Shown here one piece after another: positions 1 to 5,613 of a stretch of 11,166 bases of DNA. Numbering within the stretch: position 1 is the stretch's first letter; each line of letters opens with the position of its first letter. Source of the DNA: Ignavibacteriales bacterium (GTDB lineage Bacteria > Bacteroidota > Ignavibacteria > Ignavibacteriales > Melioribacteraceae); NCBI GenBank assembly GCA_007280825.1, contig QYQI01000168.1, positions 1-11,166 of the forward strand, in the 5' to 3' direction. Under the pieces are notes generated by a model that did no database searches, was not told the origin of the DNA, and saw nothing but the letters and a program-made list of their open reading frames with translations. The position numbers and the translations under genes were made by a program.

Positions 1-1
1 C

Positions 2-934
2 ATTACAGACGATCAATTAATTGCAGACTTAATCCAGGTCGCTTTACAATTAAAAACAGATTCATTAACCCAAAAGGAATATAAGAAGCATGGTAAATTT
101 GGAGACTCCATCTTTTGGTACCGATTTGACAGTTGGTCTAAAGCTTTGGTAAAAGCAGGTCTGAAAAACGGAAAAAGCAGAAGTAACATTATTATTAAAG
201 ATTAGGAATTAATTGAGGATATTCTACGTGTTTCTGCTGAGCTAAAGACTGATTCTGTAACTAAGACAGAATATGATTCACATGGAAAATATCATACTGC
301 AACATTTCAAAGTAGGTTTGGTTCTTGGATGAAAGCAAAAGAAATAGCAGGTTTAAGTAGTAAAAGAAGAGAAAATCCCAGCACATCCGATGAGGATTAT
401 TTTAAAAATTTAGAAGAAGTTTGGATAAAACTCGGTAGACAACCACATTTTTCTGATATGAAAATACCATTTTCTAAATATTCAGGAAGTGGTTATTATG
501 CTAATTTTGGTGGTTGGCGAAAAGCTCTTGAACGTTTTATTGAATATGTTAATAAAGAAGAAACATCTGCCGTTGCTATCGAACCATCTATAACTGCTAT
601 ATCAGAATCTCCTCAAAAAATAATAAACGAACCGATAGTCAAACCAGCGGAAGTAAATAGTACTATTGAAAAACAAAGTAGAATTGATAAAACCAAACCA
701 CCACAAAAAACAATATTAGAACATAAGACCAAAAGAGGTGTTTCAGATAGACTAAGATATCGTGTAATGAGACGGGATGAATTTAAATGTAAGTTTTGTG
801 GCCGTTCTTGGTCACAGGACAATATTTTAGAAATTGACCATATTACTCCTTGGTCAAAAGGTGGTGAAACTACTTTGGAAAATCTTAGAACCCTTTGTTC
901 ATCTTGCAACAGAGGTAAAGGCAACTTAGAATAA
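2..934 (+). pseudogene. HNH endonuclease with N-terminal helical repeats, interrupted by in-frame TAG
   Basis: One reading frame stays open from the window edge to 934 except for a single TAG at 203-205. The frame encodes three related repeats of about 50 residues (about 14-163, 206-355 and 389-547). Each has a hydrophobic helix start, a central 'hG.Y/F' stretch and a closing 'F.SW.KA...AGL'-type helix, as in the HNH-associated helical repeats of homing-type endonucleases. The HNH nuclease domain follows. The residues on both sides of the TAG continue the repeat pattern: repeat 1 begins 'DDQLIADLIQVA' and repeat 2 reads 'D-stop-ELIEDILRVS'. The TAG therefore sits where Q, K or E would be expected, one substitution away from CAG, AAG or GAG. 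No in-frame ATG, GTG or TTG lies between the stop and 329, so a restart loses most of repeat 2. The 5' end lies outside the window. This is probably a recently inactivated gene; stop read-through cannot be excluded from sequence. Confidence 0.75.
329..934 (+). CDS. HNH nuclease domain ORF (downstream part of the interrupted endonuclease)
   Basis: This is the 201-codon part that could still be translated from an internal ATG. Residues 21-73 form the last helical repeat. Residues 75-135 are a polar, low-complexity linker. Residues 138-201 are an HNH domain with a treble-clef zinc site (C154xxC157 and C190xxC193), the metal and catalytic DH at 170-171, N185 in 'LENL', and 'CNRGKG' at 193-198. 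HNH domains of this type cut double-stranded DNA with a divalent metal. The helical repeats probably contact DNA. The start at 329 lies inside repeat 2 with no clear ribosome binding site, so it is probably an internal methionine rather than the native start. No intron or intein is visible around it, so it may be a free-standing homing-type or phage-type nuclease rather than an intron endonuclease. The 3' end abuts a direct repeat at 933. Confidence 0.6.
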   Translation: MKAKEIAGLSSKRRENPSTSDEDYFKNLEEVWIKLGRQPHFSDMKIPFSKYSGSGYYANFGGWRKALERFIEYVNKEETSAVAIEPSITAISESPQKIINEPIVKPAEVNSTIEKQSRIDKTKPPQKTILEHKTKRGVSDRLRYRVMRRDEFKCKFCGRSWSQDNILEIDHITPWSKGGETTLENLRTLCSSCNRGKGNLE

Positions 935-965
935 AGCGAGTGAAGAAATTGAAAAGATACTTTTG
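933..965 (+). repeat. Direct repeat copy 1 (pair with 2064-2097)
   Basis: These 33 nt begin 'AAAGCGAGTGAAGAAATTG' and end 'GATACTTTTG'. They match 2064-2097 base for base except for one missing A in a run of A. The copy starts inside the TAA stop codon of the HNH frame (932-934). In copy 2 the same DNA encodes KASEEIEKDTF; here the lost A shifts the frame to a stop at 966-968. Confidence 0.85.
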
Positions 966-974
966 TAACTCAAA

Positions 975-1034
975 ACCCAAAATCAAACTCTGAAAAACTT
1001 AAAACAAAAACTGCTGAATGAAATTTTAGGATAA
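975..1034 (+). pseudogene. Possible C-terminal relic of a type I restriction specificity subunit (hsdS)
   Basis: Nineteen codons ending in TAA at 1032-1034 read 'TQNQTLKNLKQKLLNEILG'. This coiled-coil-like tail resembles the ends of HsdS subunits, which often finish in an L.Q.LL..A/I.-type helix. The frame is closed upstream by a TAA at 966-968, so nothing functional remains. Its position just before dinD and an hsdR start fits a decayed hsd operon. The match is short and judged by eye, so the identification is weak. Confidence 0.3.
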
Positions 1035-1039
1035 AATAT

Positions 1040-1894
1040 TTGCCAATGAAAAAAGAACTTATACATGAGCTATTTGAAAAATTTGAACAGGCATGTTACA
1101 TCTATAAAAATGTAAAGTGCTGGAGTGCAAGAGAACTGCAAACCATACTTGGCTATACTAAGTGGGATAATTTCTTAAAGGTAATTGACAAAGCAAAAAT
1201 ATCATGCGAAAGCAGTGGTATAGCGGTCTCTGACCATTTTGCCGATATCGGGAAAATGGTTGACCTTGGCAGCGGCTCACAGAGGGAAATACAGGATATT
1301 GCCCTTACAAGATACGCCTGTTACCTGGTTGCTCAAAATGGGAACCCCGGAAAAAGTGAAGTAGCTTTTGCTCAAACTTATTTTGCGGTTCAAACCCGTA
1401 AGCAAGAAATTATTGAACAGCGATTAATGGATGTTGCAAGAGTTTCAGCAAGAGAAAAATTCAGCAAATCGGAGAAAAAACTTTCGGGAATTATTTATGA
1501 GAGAGGTGTGGATGATAAAGGGTTTGCTATTATACGCAGCAAAGGCGACTCGGCATTGTTTGGCGGTTTCAGCACCAACGATATGAAACATAAACTCCTT
1601 GTTCCTGCTAACAGACCATTAGCGGATTTTCTTCCTACACTTACAATCAAGGCAAAAGATTTTGCAACTGAATTAACAAGCCATAATGTGGTGGAAAAAG
1701 ATTTGAAAGGCGAAAATCAAATCACCACCGAGCATGTTGAAAATAACAAGGCAGTAAGAAAGATGCTAATTGAACGGGGAGTTAAACCGGAGGCATTGCC
1801 GCCATCGGAAGATGTGAAAAAACTGCAACGAAAATTAGTAGGAGATGAAAAGAAAATGCTGAAAGATGTAAAGAGAAAAAATAGGAATAAATAA
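1040..1894 (+). CDS. dinD: DNA damage-inducible protein D (DinD)
   Basis: The product is 284 residues, close to the 274 of E. coli DinD. It shares the family's blocks: 'WSARELQTILGY' near residues 28-39, a 'SDHFADI..MV' stretch near 64-74, and 'RYACYLVAQNGNP' followed by 'AQTYFAVQTRKQE' near 91-123. The C-terminal third is charged, with a basic lysine-rich tail. E. coli DinD is an SOS protein that acts on RecA filaments; in many other bacteria the gene sits inside type I restriction operons. Here an hsdR start follows the stop by 4 nt, which fits that arrangement. Two starts are possible: TTG at 1040, with AGGA 8 nt upstream, or ATG at 1046. I see no CTGT-N8-ACAG operator upstream, so SOS control is unsupported. 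The frame is intact although its neighbours are broken. Confidence 0.88.
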   Translation: MPMKKELIHELFEKFEQACYIYKNVKCWSARELQTILGYTKWDNFLKVIDKAKISCESSGIAVSDHFADIGKMVDLGSGSQREIQDIALTRYACYLVAQNGNPGKSEVAFAQTYFAVQTRKQEIIEQRLMDVARVSAREKFSKSEKKLSGIIYERGVDDKGFAIIRSKGDSALFGGFSTNDMKHKLLVPANRPLADFLPTLTIKAKDFATELTSHNVVEKDLKGENQITTEHVENNKAVRKMLIERGVKPEALPPSEDVKKLQRKLVGDEKKMLKDVKRKNRNK

Positions 1895-1972
1895 AGCAAT
1901 GTCATTCAACGAACTGAATACCGTAGAACATTTTATCATTCACCGCCTCACGGGTGTGAACCTGAACAATGT

Positions 1973-1994
1973 GCCTGCCTACCGGCAGGCAGGC
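1973..1994. repeat. GC-rich REP-like palindrome inside the hsdR fragment
   Basis: A 22-nt near-palindrome has arms GCCTGCC (1973-1979) and GGCAGGC (1988-1994). Inner pairing continues except for one A/C mismatch. It is far richer in G and C than the surrounding DNA and sits at the point where HsdR homology ends. Palindromes of the 'CCTGCC...GGCAGG' type recur in Bacteroidota-like genomes. It reads through in frame as VPAYRQAG. Confidence 0.7.
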
Positions 1995-2063
1995 TTGACA
2001 CGACACGACTTCAGAAAGACGGAAGTCCAGCAACTGAAGGACAAAACAAAAGAAGAATTGAAG

Positions 2064-2097
2064 AAAGCGAGTGAAGAAATTGAAAAAGATACTTTTG
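2064..2097 (+). repeat. Direct repeat copy 2 (pair with 933-965)
   Basis: These 34 nt are identical to 933-965 apart from one extra A. Here the repeat is in frame with the hsdR remnant and encodes KASEEIEKDTF, so this is probably the ancestral reading. The two copies lie about 1.13 kb apart and enclose dinD. Confidence 0.85.
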
Positions 2098-2234
2098 ACA
2101 TAGTAATTGGGATCAACGTGACTATTATTGATTTTTCATATTGTTCTGTTAGTAATCTATTCATAATCACACTCATAATTTGTAAACTCAGCGTTATATA
2201 ATTTCATTTCTCAATTACCTTCGACAAAACTAAC

Positions 2235-2261
2235 ATCTAGAATCAAGTATCCAGCTTCCAG
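2235..2261. repeat. Interspersed 'ATCAAGTATCCAG'-type repeat, left copy
   Basis: This AT-rich gap contains ATCAAGTATCCA at 2242-2253, with partial reiterations of 'ATCTAGA' before it and 'CTTCCAG' after it. The reverse complement of the 12-mer is at 3130-3141, so the pair brackets the phosphodiesterase gene. The rest of the 2202-2318 gap shows no gene and no clear promoter. Confidence 0.55.
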
Positions 2262-2318
2262 TTTTTCAATATTCATTCGATTTAGATATATTGCATTCAA
2301 GATTACGAAGAAGATTAA

Positions 2319-3119
2319 ATGACGATCAACATACTTTTCATAGGCGATATTATTGGTGAACCTGGACTTAACATTGTGCAAATGTTACTTCCCGGACTTC
2401 AAAAAAAATACAAAGTTGATGTTATTATTGCTAACGGTGAAAATGCTTCCGACGGTAAAGGTTGTACCGAGAAAGAAGCGAAATTTTTATTCGATCTCGG
2501 CGTTAATGTTATTACAGGCGGTAATCATACCTGGGATAAATTTCAATCGCAAGAATATCTGAAGAAAGATGCGCGTGTTCTCCGTCCACAAAACTATCCA
2601 AAGGGAACTCACGGAAACGGTTATTATATTTTTGAAAGCAACATGGGGAAAGTTGCAGTTTTAAATTTACAAGGCCGCGCTTACATGGCTGCAATTGATT
2701 GTCCTTTCCGTACGGCAGAATGGGTAATTGCAAGATTAAAACAAGAAACAAAAGTAATTATTGTTGATATGCACGCTGAAGCAACAGCCGAAAAAATTGC
2801 ACTTGCAAATTTTCTTGATGGGAAAGTTTCTGCTGTCATCGGAACTCACACTCACGTTCAAACATCAGATGAAAGAATTTTTCCGAACGGAACCGGTTTT
2901 ATAACTGATTGCGGAATGACCGGACCTTATGATTCTGTAATTGGTATGAAGACCGACGCTGCGATCAACCGGTTTTTATATCAAACGCCGCAGAAATATC
3001 AGACAGCGACTGATAATGTTCATCTTACAGGATTATTTTTAAAAGTTGATTCAACAACCGGAAAGACAGTGGAGATAGAAAGAATTTTTCTTCCGGAATT
3101 TGATAAGAAGAAAGAATGA
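2319..3119 (+). CDS. ymdB: TIGR00282-family metallophosphoesterase (YmdB-like 2',3'-cyclic nucleotide phosphodiesterase)
   Basis: This 266-residue protein has the full set of metal ligands of the YmdB family: D10 in 'FIGDIIGEPG', E41-N42 in 'ANGENASDGKG', N69-H70 in 'GGNHTWDK', H152 in 'DMHAEAT', and H177/H179 in 'IGTHTHVQTSDE'. The C-terminal signature 'TDCGMTGPYDSVIGM' is also present. Each ligand is two residues on from its B. subtilis YmdB counterpart. Family members are cytoplasmic di-metal phosphodiesterases acting on cyclic nucleotides; in Bacillus, YmdB affects biofilm and nanotube decisions, and its role in this group is unknown. Length and start (ATG 2319) match the family. The gene is about 100 nt from folD, with repeats in the gap, so it may be transcribed separately. 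Confidence 0.88.
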   Translation: MTINILFIGDIIGEPGLNIVQMLLPGLQKKYKVDVIIANGENASDGKGCTEKEAKFLFDLGVNVITGGNHTWDKFQSQEYLKKDARVLRPQNYPKGTHGNGYYIFESNMGKVAVLNLQGRAYMAAIDCPFRTAEWVIARLKQETKVIIVDMHAEATAEKIALANFLDGKVSAVIGTHTHVQTSDERIFPNGTGFITDCGMTGPYDSVIGMKTDAAINRFLYQTPQKYQTATDNVHLTGLFLKVDSTTGKTVEIERIFLPEFDKKKE

Positions 3120-3150
3120 TTCTAGATATTGGATACTTGATGCTGGATAA
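3120..3150. repeat. Interspersed 'TGGATACTTGAT' repeat, right copy
   Basis: It begins at the base after the phosphodiesterase stop codon. TGGATACTTGAT (3130-3141) is the exact reverse complement of 2242-2253. It is preceded by TCTAGATAT and followed by GCTGGATAA, which reiterate the same word. This kind of 'ctggatacttgat' repeat recurs between genes in Ignavibacteria-like genomes. Confidence 0.55.
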
Positions 3151-3180
3151 GAAATGTAGAGTTATGGTTTCATTTTTTAA

Positions 3181-3215
3181 AAGCTAACTGCTAAAAGCTA
3201 ATAGCTAAAGACTAA
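3181..3215 (+). repeat. Five tandem heptads (consensus AAGCTAA) before folD
   Basis: Five 7-nt units lie head to tail: AAGCTAA, CTGCTAA, AAGCTAA, TAGCTAA and AGACTAA. All keep CTAA at the end. The block starts 2 nt after a run of T and A and ends 5 nt before the folD ATG, so it occupies the leader and the ribosome-binding region. No purine-rich Shine-Dalgarno is left in the leader. Confidence 0.8.
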
Positions 3216-3220
3216 AAAAA

Positions 3221-4114
3221 ATGGCAACAATTATTGACGGTAAGAAAATTGCATTAGAAATTAGAGATGAGCTGAAAGAAAAAGTTTCTTGGCTCAAATC
3301 TTTAGACATCAGAGCCCCGGGTTTGGTTACGATTGTGGTAGGAGATAGTCCGGCATCACAGTCTTATGTTACTTCTAAAAGCAAAGCGTGCAACGAAATC
3401 GGAATGCTCTCTAAAATTGAAAAACTTCCTACTGAAACAACCGAAGAACATCTTCTTGAATTAATAGATTGTTATAACACTAACGATGATTATCATGGAA
3501 TACTTGTTCAGCTTCCTCTGCCAAAACATATTAATGAAGATAGAGTGATTGAAAGAATTTCACCCGAGAAAGATGTTGATGGTTTTCATCCTATCAGCGT
3601 TGGAAGACTTGTAATCGGGAAAGATACATTTTATCCTTGCACTCCAAACGGAATATTAGAACTTATCAAGCGATATAAAATTGAAACCAGCGGCAAACAT
3701 GTTGTAGTAATTGGAAGAAGTAATATTGTTGGTAAACCAATTGCAAATATGCTGCTGCAGAAAAAAGACGGCGCTAATGCTATCGTTACAGTTTGTCATT
3801 CAGCATCAAAAAATTTAACACGATTTACGAAAGATGCTGATATATTAATCGCCGCAATTGGTAAACCTAATTTCATTACCGCAGATATGGTTAAAGAAGG
3901 AGTTGCAGTTATTGATGTCGGTATAAACCGTGTTGAGGATTCTTCGTCACCTAAAGGATACAAGATTGTTGGAGATGTTGATTTCGAAAATGTTTCGAAA
4001 AAAGCATCTTTTATTACGCCGGTACCGGGCGGAGTTGGGCCAATGACTATTGCTATGTTGCTTCAAAATACTTTTCTTGCATACATTAAGATTACAAAAC
4101 AAAAGTTAACATAA
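3221..4114 (+). CDS. folD: Bifunctional methylenetetrahydrofolate dehydrogenase / methenyltetrahydrofolate cyclohydrolase (FolD)
   Basis: FolD interconverts 5,10-methylene-, methenyl- and 10-formyl-tetrahydrofolate in the cytoplasm and feeds purine and formyl-Met synthesis. The 297-residue product has typical length and every family block. These are Y49-x3-K53 (catalytic Tyr and Lys in 'SYVTSK'), 'QLPLP' at 97-101, 'DVDGF' at 118-122, 'PCTPNG' at 139-144, the nucleotide-binding 'GRSNIVGKP' at 165-173, 'VTVCHSAS', 'DVGINR', and the C-terminal 'ITPVPGGVGPMTIAML'. It starts at ATG 3221 right after the heptad repeat block. Its stop is 3 nt before deoC, so the two are probably one transcript. Nothing is damaged. 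Confidence 0.97.
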   Translation: MATIIDGKKIALEIRDELKEKVSWLKSLDIRAPGLVTIVVGDSPASQSYVTSKSKACNEIGMLSKIEKLPTETTEEHLLELIDCYNTNDDYHGILVQLPLPKHINEDRVIERISPEKDVDGFHPISVGRLVIGKDTFYPCTPNGILELIKRYKIETSGKHVVVIGRSNIVGKPIANMLLQKKDGANAIVTVCHSASKNLTRFTKDADILIAAIGKPNFITADMVKEGVAVIDVGINRVEDSSSPKGYKIVGDVDFENVSKKASFITPVPGGVGPMTIAMLLQNTFLAYIKITKQKLT

Positions 4115-4117
4115 ACG

Positions 4118-4981
4118 ATGAGTAATTTAATCGAAAAAGTTGTCTCGCAAGTTTTAATTGAAAAATCCCTCCAAGATTTTTACTGCGCCGGAGGAACTTG
4201 TGCAGGCTGGGAACGAAATGTAATTGATCAGCCGACAGCCGTAAAAAATATTATCAGCAATGGCGCTGAAAGAATTGCCGCAAGCATTGGAGTTGGTGAA
4301 CATATTGATCAAGAAGTTGCGCGGATGATTGATCATACTTTATTGAAACCGGAAGCTACTCCGAAAGAAATAAAAACACTCTGTGAAGAAGCAAGGACTT
4401 ATAATTTTGCTTCAGTCTGCATCAATCCCTCTTACGTTTCGATGTGTAAAGATTTATTAAGCGGATCCAAAGTAAAAGTCTGTACTGTTATTGGATTTCC
4501 ATTAGGTGCAACAACAACCGAGACAAAACGTTATGAAGCAGAGCAAGCACTAAAAAATGGTGCTCAAGAAATTGATATGGTTATTAATATCGGGATGCTT
4601 AAGCAAGGTGAAAATGAATATGTATTTAATGATATCAATCAAGTTGTACTTGCAGCAAAAAAGTTCGGTGCAGTTTGCAAAGTGATCATTGAATCGGCAA
4701 TACTAACCGATGAAGAAAAAATTAAAGCATGTATTCTAGCTAAAGAAGCAAAAGCAGATTTTGTTAAAACATCAACCGGATTTAGTAAAGGCGGTGCAAC
4801 CGCGGGCGATGTTGCATTGATGCGATATGTAGTTGGTTCTACTGTCGGTGTTAAAGCAAGCGGCGGTATTAGAACTACAGAAGATGCAAAGTTGATGATC
4901 GCAAGCGGAGCCGATCGAATCGGTGCAAGTGCAAGTGTAAAAATTGTTGGCGGTTCAGCTTCAGCAGGTGCGGGATATTAA
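4118..4981 (+). CDS. deoC: Deoxyribose-phosphate aldolase (DeoC) with N-terminal extension
   Basis: DeoC cleaves 2-deoxyribose 5-phosphate to glyceraldehyde 3-phosphate and acetaldehyde. Residues 70-278 are a class I aldolase barrel with D153 in 'EIDMVINIG', the Schiff-base K217 in 'DFVKTSTGF', K246 in 'GVKASGGI', and the phosphate-binding 'SGADRIGAS' near 263-271. The canonical family start corresponds to 'MIDHTLLKPEAT' at residue 70, so this protein (287 residues) has about 69 extra N-terminal residues. Residues 3-19 form a regular amphipathic helix with hydrophobics at 4, 5, 8, 9, 12, 13 and 14. A small Cys/Gly segment (C23, C28) follows, then a stretch around 47-58 that resembles the C-terminal phosphate loop. 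The extension is open and protein-like, and its ATG lies 3 nt after folD, which supports the long start. The short tail is rich in Ser, Ala and Gly. Confidence 0.95.
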   Translation: MSNLIEKVVSQVLIEKSLQDFYCAGGTCAGWERNVIDQPTAVKNIISNGAERIAASIGVGEHIDQEVARMIDHTLLKPEATPKEIKTLCEEARTYNFASVCINPSYVSMCKDLLSGSKVKVCTVIGFPLGATTTETKRYEAEQALKNGAQEIDMVINIGMLKQGENEYVFNDINQVVLAAKKFGAVCKVIIESAILTDEEKIKACILAKEAKADFVKTSTGFSKGGATAGDVALMRYVVGSTVGVKASGGIRTTEDAKLMIASGADRIGASASVKIVGGSASAGAGY

Positions 4982-4991
4982 TTATTCATTG

Positions 4992-5011
4992 CCACGACAT
5001 TTATGTCGTGG
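4992..5011. repeat. Hairpin P1, TTTA centre
   Basis: A perfect inverted repeat: CCACGACA-TTTA-TGTCGTGG. It lies 10 nt after the deoC stop. The arms match those of P6 (5614-5633) except for the innermost pair, which changes from A/T to C/G, so pairing is kept. Confidence 0.85.
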
Positions 5012-5033
5012 GGTTGAATTAAAAAATGTATAT

Positions 5034-5045
5034 CGGCTTTAGCCG
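5034..5045. repeat. Hairpin P2, TTTA centre
   Basis: A perfect inverted repeat: CGGC-TTTA-GCCG, 22 nt after P1. In reverse complement it corresponds to P5 (5583-5592). Confidence 0.75.
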
Positions 5046-5057
5046 CATTAAATAATG

Positions 5058-5079
5058 GGACTAAAGTCCTTTCTTTTTT
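5058..5079 (+). terminator. Hairpin P3 with T-tract, likely folD-deoC terminator
   Basis: GGAC-TAAA-GTCC (5058-5069) is followed at once by TTTCTTTTTT, the layout of a rho-independent terminator on the + strand. It is about 77 nt after the deoC stop. It shares the TAAA centre with the neighbouring hairpins, so it may be a repeat that also terminates transcription. The stem is short (4-5 bp). Confidence 0.5.
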
Positions 5080-5091
5080 CAATATTGTTTC

Positions 5092-5109
5092 CCCGATCTA
5101 AAGATCGGG
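5092..5109. repeat. Hairpin P4, TAAA centre
   Basis: A perfect inverted repeat: CCCGATC-TAAA-GATCGGG. It lies 34 nt before the transposase start codon. The arms resemble those of the aroA/bshC hairpin near 7797-7815. Confidence 0.8.
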
Positions 5110-5143
5110 ATTATTTGAAGAGCGAATATGAAACGGAGGGGAA

Positions 5144-5578
5144 ATGCCATTCATCAGAGTTTGGATTCATTTTATTTGGTCAACAAAAAATAGAGAAAAA
5201 ATAATCTCAAAAGAATTAAAGAATGCTTTGCTAAATCATATAATATCGAATGCATAAGAGAAAACAATATGGATAGATTCTATCAATTGCATCTCAGATC
5301 ATATTCATGTACTTATTTCTTTGAATACTGATCAATCAATTAGCAAAACTATTATGCTTCTCAAAGGTGAATCTTCTTATTGGGTTAACAGAAATAAATT
5401 GACAAAGACAAAATTTGAATGGCAAGATGAATATATAGCTGTTTCGGTAAGTGAATCTAATGCGGACAAAGTCAGGAGATATATACAAAATCAAGAAGAG
5501 CATCATCGTAAGAAATCTTTTTCAGAAGAGTATGATGATTTTATGAAGAGACACCAAAATGGTAATTACAAAATTTAA
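5144..5578 (+). pseudogene. REP-associated Y1 (IS200-type) transposase, broken by in-frame TAA
   Basis: From ATG 5144 (AGGGG just upstream) the frame reads 'MPFIRVWIHFIWSTKN', typical of the Y1/TnpA-REP family. It stops at TAA 5255-5257 (codon 38) and continues in the same frame to 5578. Codons 39-144 carry the family's HUH pair (H53, H55 in 'DHIHVLIS'), 'WQDEYIAVSVSES', and the candidate nucleophile Y113 in 'VRRYIQNQEEHHRKKSF'. Relatives have a charged residue where the stop is, so one substitution to TAA explains the break. A restart at TTG 5321 would begin after both histidines and cannot give an active enzyme. These enzymes nick and join single-stranded DNA at hairpins; full length here is about 144 codons, close to the family. 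The gene sits between TAAA-centred hairpins, as RAYT genes do with their REPs. Confidence 0.85.
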
Positions 5579-5582
5579 ATGT

Positions 5583-5598
5583 GGCTAAAGCCGTTTTT
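5583..5598 (+). repeat. Hairpin P5, TAAA centre, followed by T-run
   Basis: GGC-TAAA-GCC (5583-5592) is followed by GTTTTT. It lies 4 nt after the transposase stop and could act as a weak terminator. In reverse complement it matches P2. Confidence 0.6.
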
Positions 5599-5613
5599 AT
5601 CTTTTACTATAGA

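Larger units (their letters stand above)
1899..2201 (+). pseudogene. hsdR: Truncated type I restriction enzyme R subunit, 5' fragment
   Basis: The first 25 codons ('MSFNELNTVEHFIIHRLTG') match the typical start of HsdR, the ATPase/nuclease motor subunit of type I restriction systems, which normally has about 800-1100 residues. Homology stops at a GC-rich palindrome (1973-1994). The next stretch, to about residue 68, is a lysine- and glutamate-rich helical segment whose end (KASEEIEKDTF) is encoded by a direct repeat also found at 933. The last 30 or so codons look like translated intergenic DNA. No helicase, Walker or PD-ExK motif is present, so the product cannot be an active R subunit. The ATG is 4 nt after the dinD stop, the spacing of an old operon. 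Confidence 0.6.

Noticed and set aside
613..924. Minus-strand ORF of 103 codons over the HNH gene
   Set aside because: It is a shadow of the HNH coding frame; its Cys- and Leu-rich translation has no recognisable domain.
960..1040. LexA/SOS operator upstream of dinD
   Set aside because: I found no CTGT-N8-ACAG or GAAC-N4-GTTC site in the leader.
3181..3215. CRISPR-like array before folD
   Set aside because: Units are 7 nt with no spacers; it is a simple tandem repeat. No cas gene is present.
203..5257. Stop-codon recoding as an explanation for the TAG in the HNH frame and the TAA in the transposase
   Set aside because: Two different stop codons are involved, both genes are accessory, and intact genes here end in TAG (aroA), TAA and TGA. 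Ordinary nonsense mutations are simpler.
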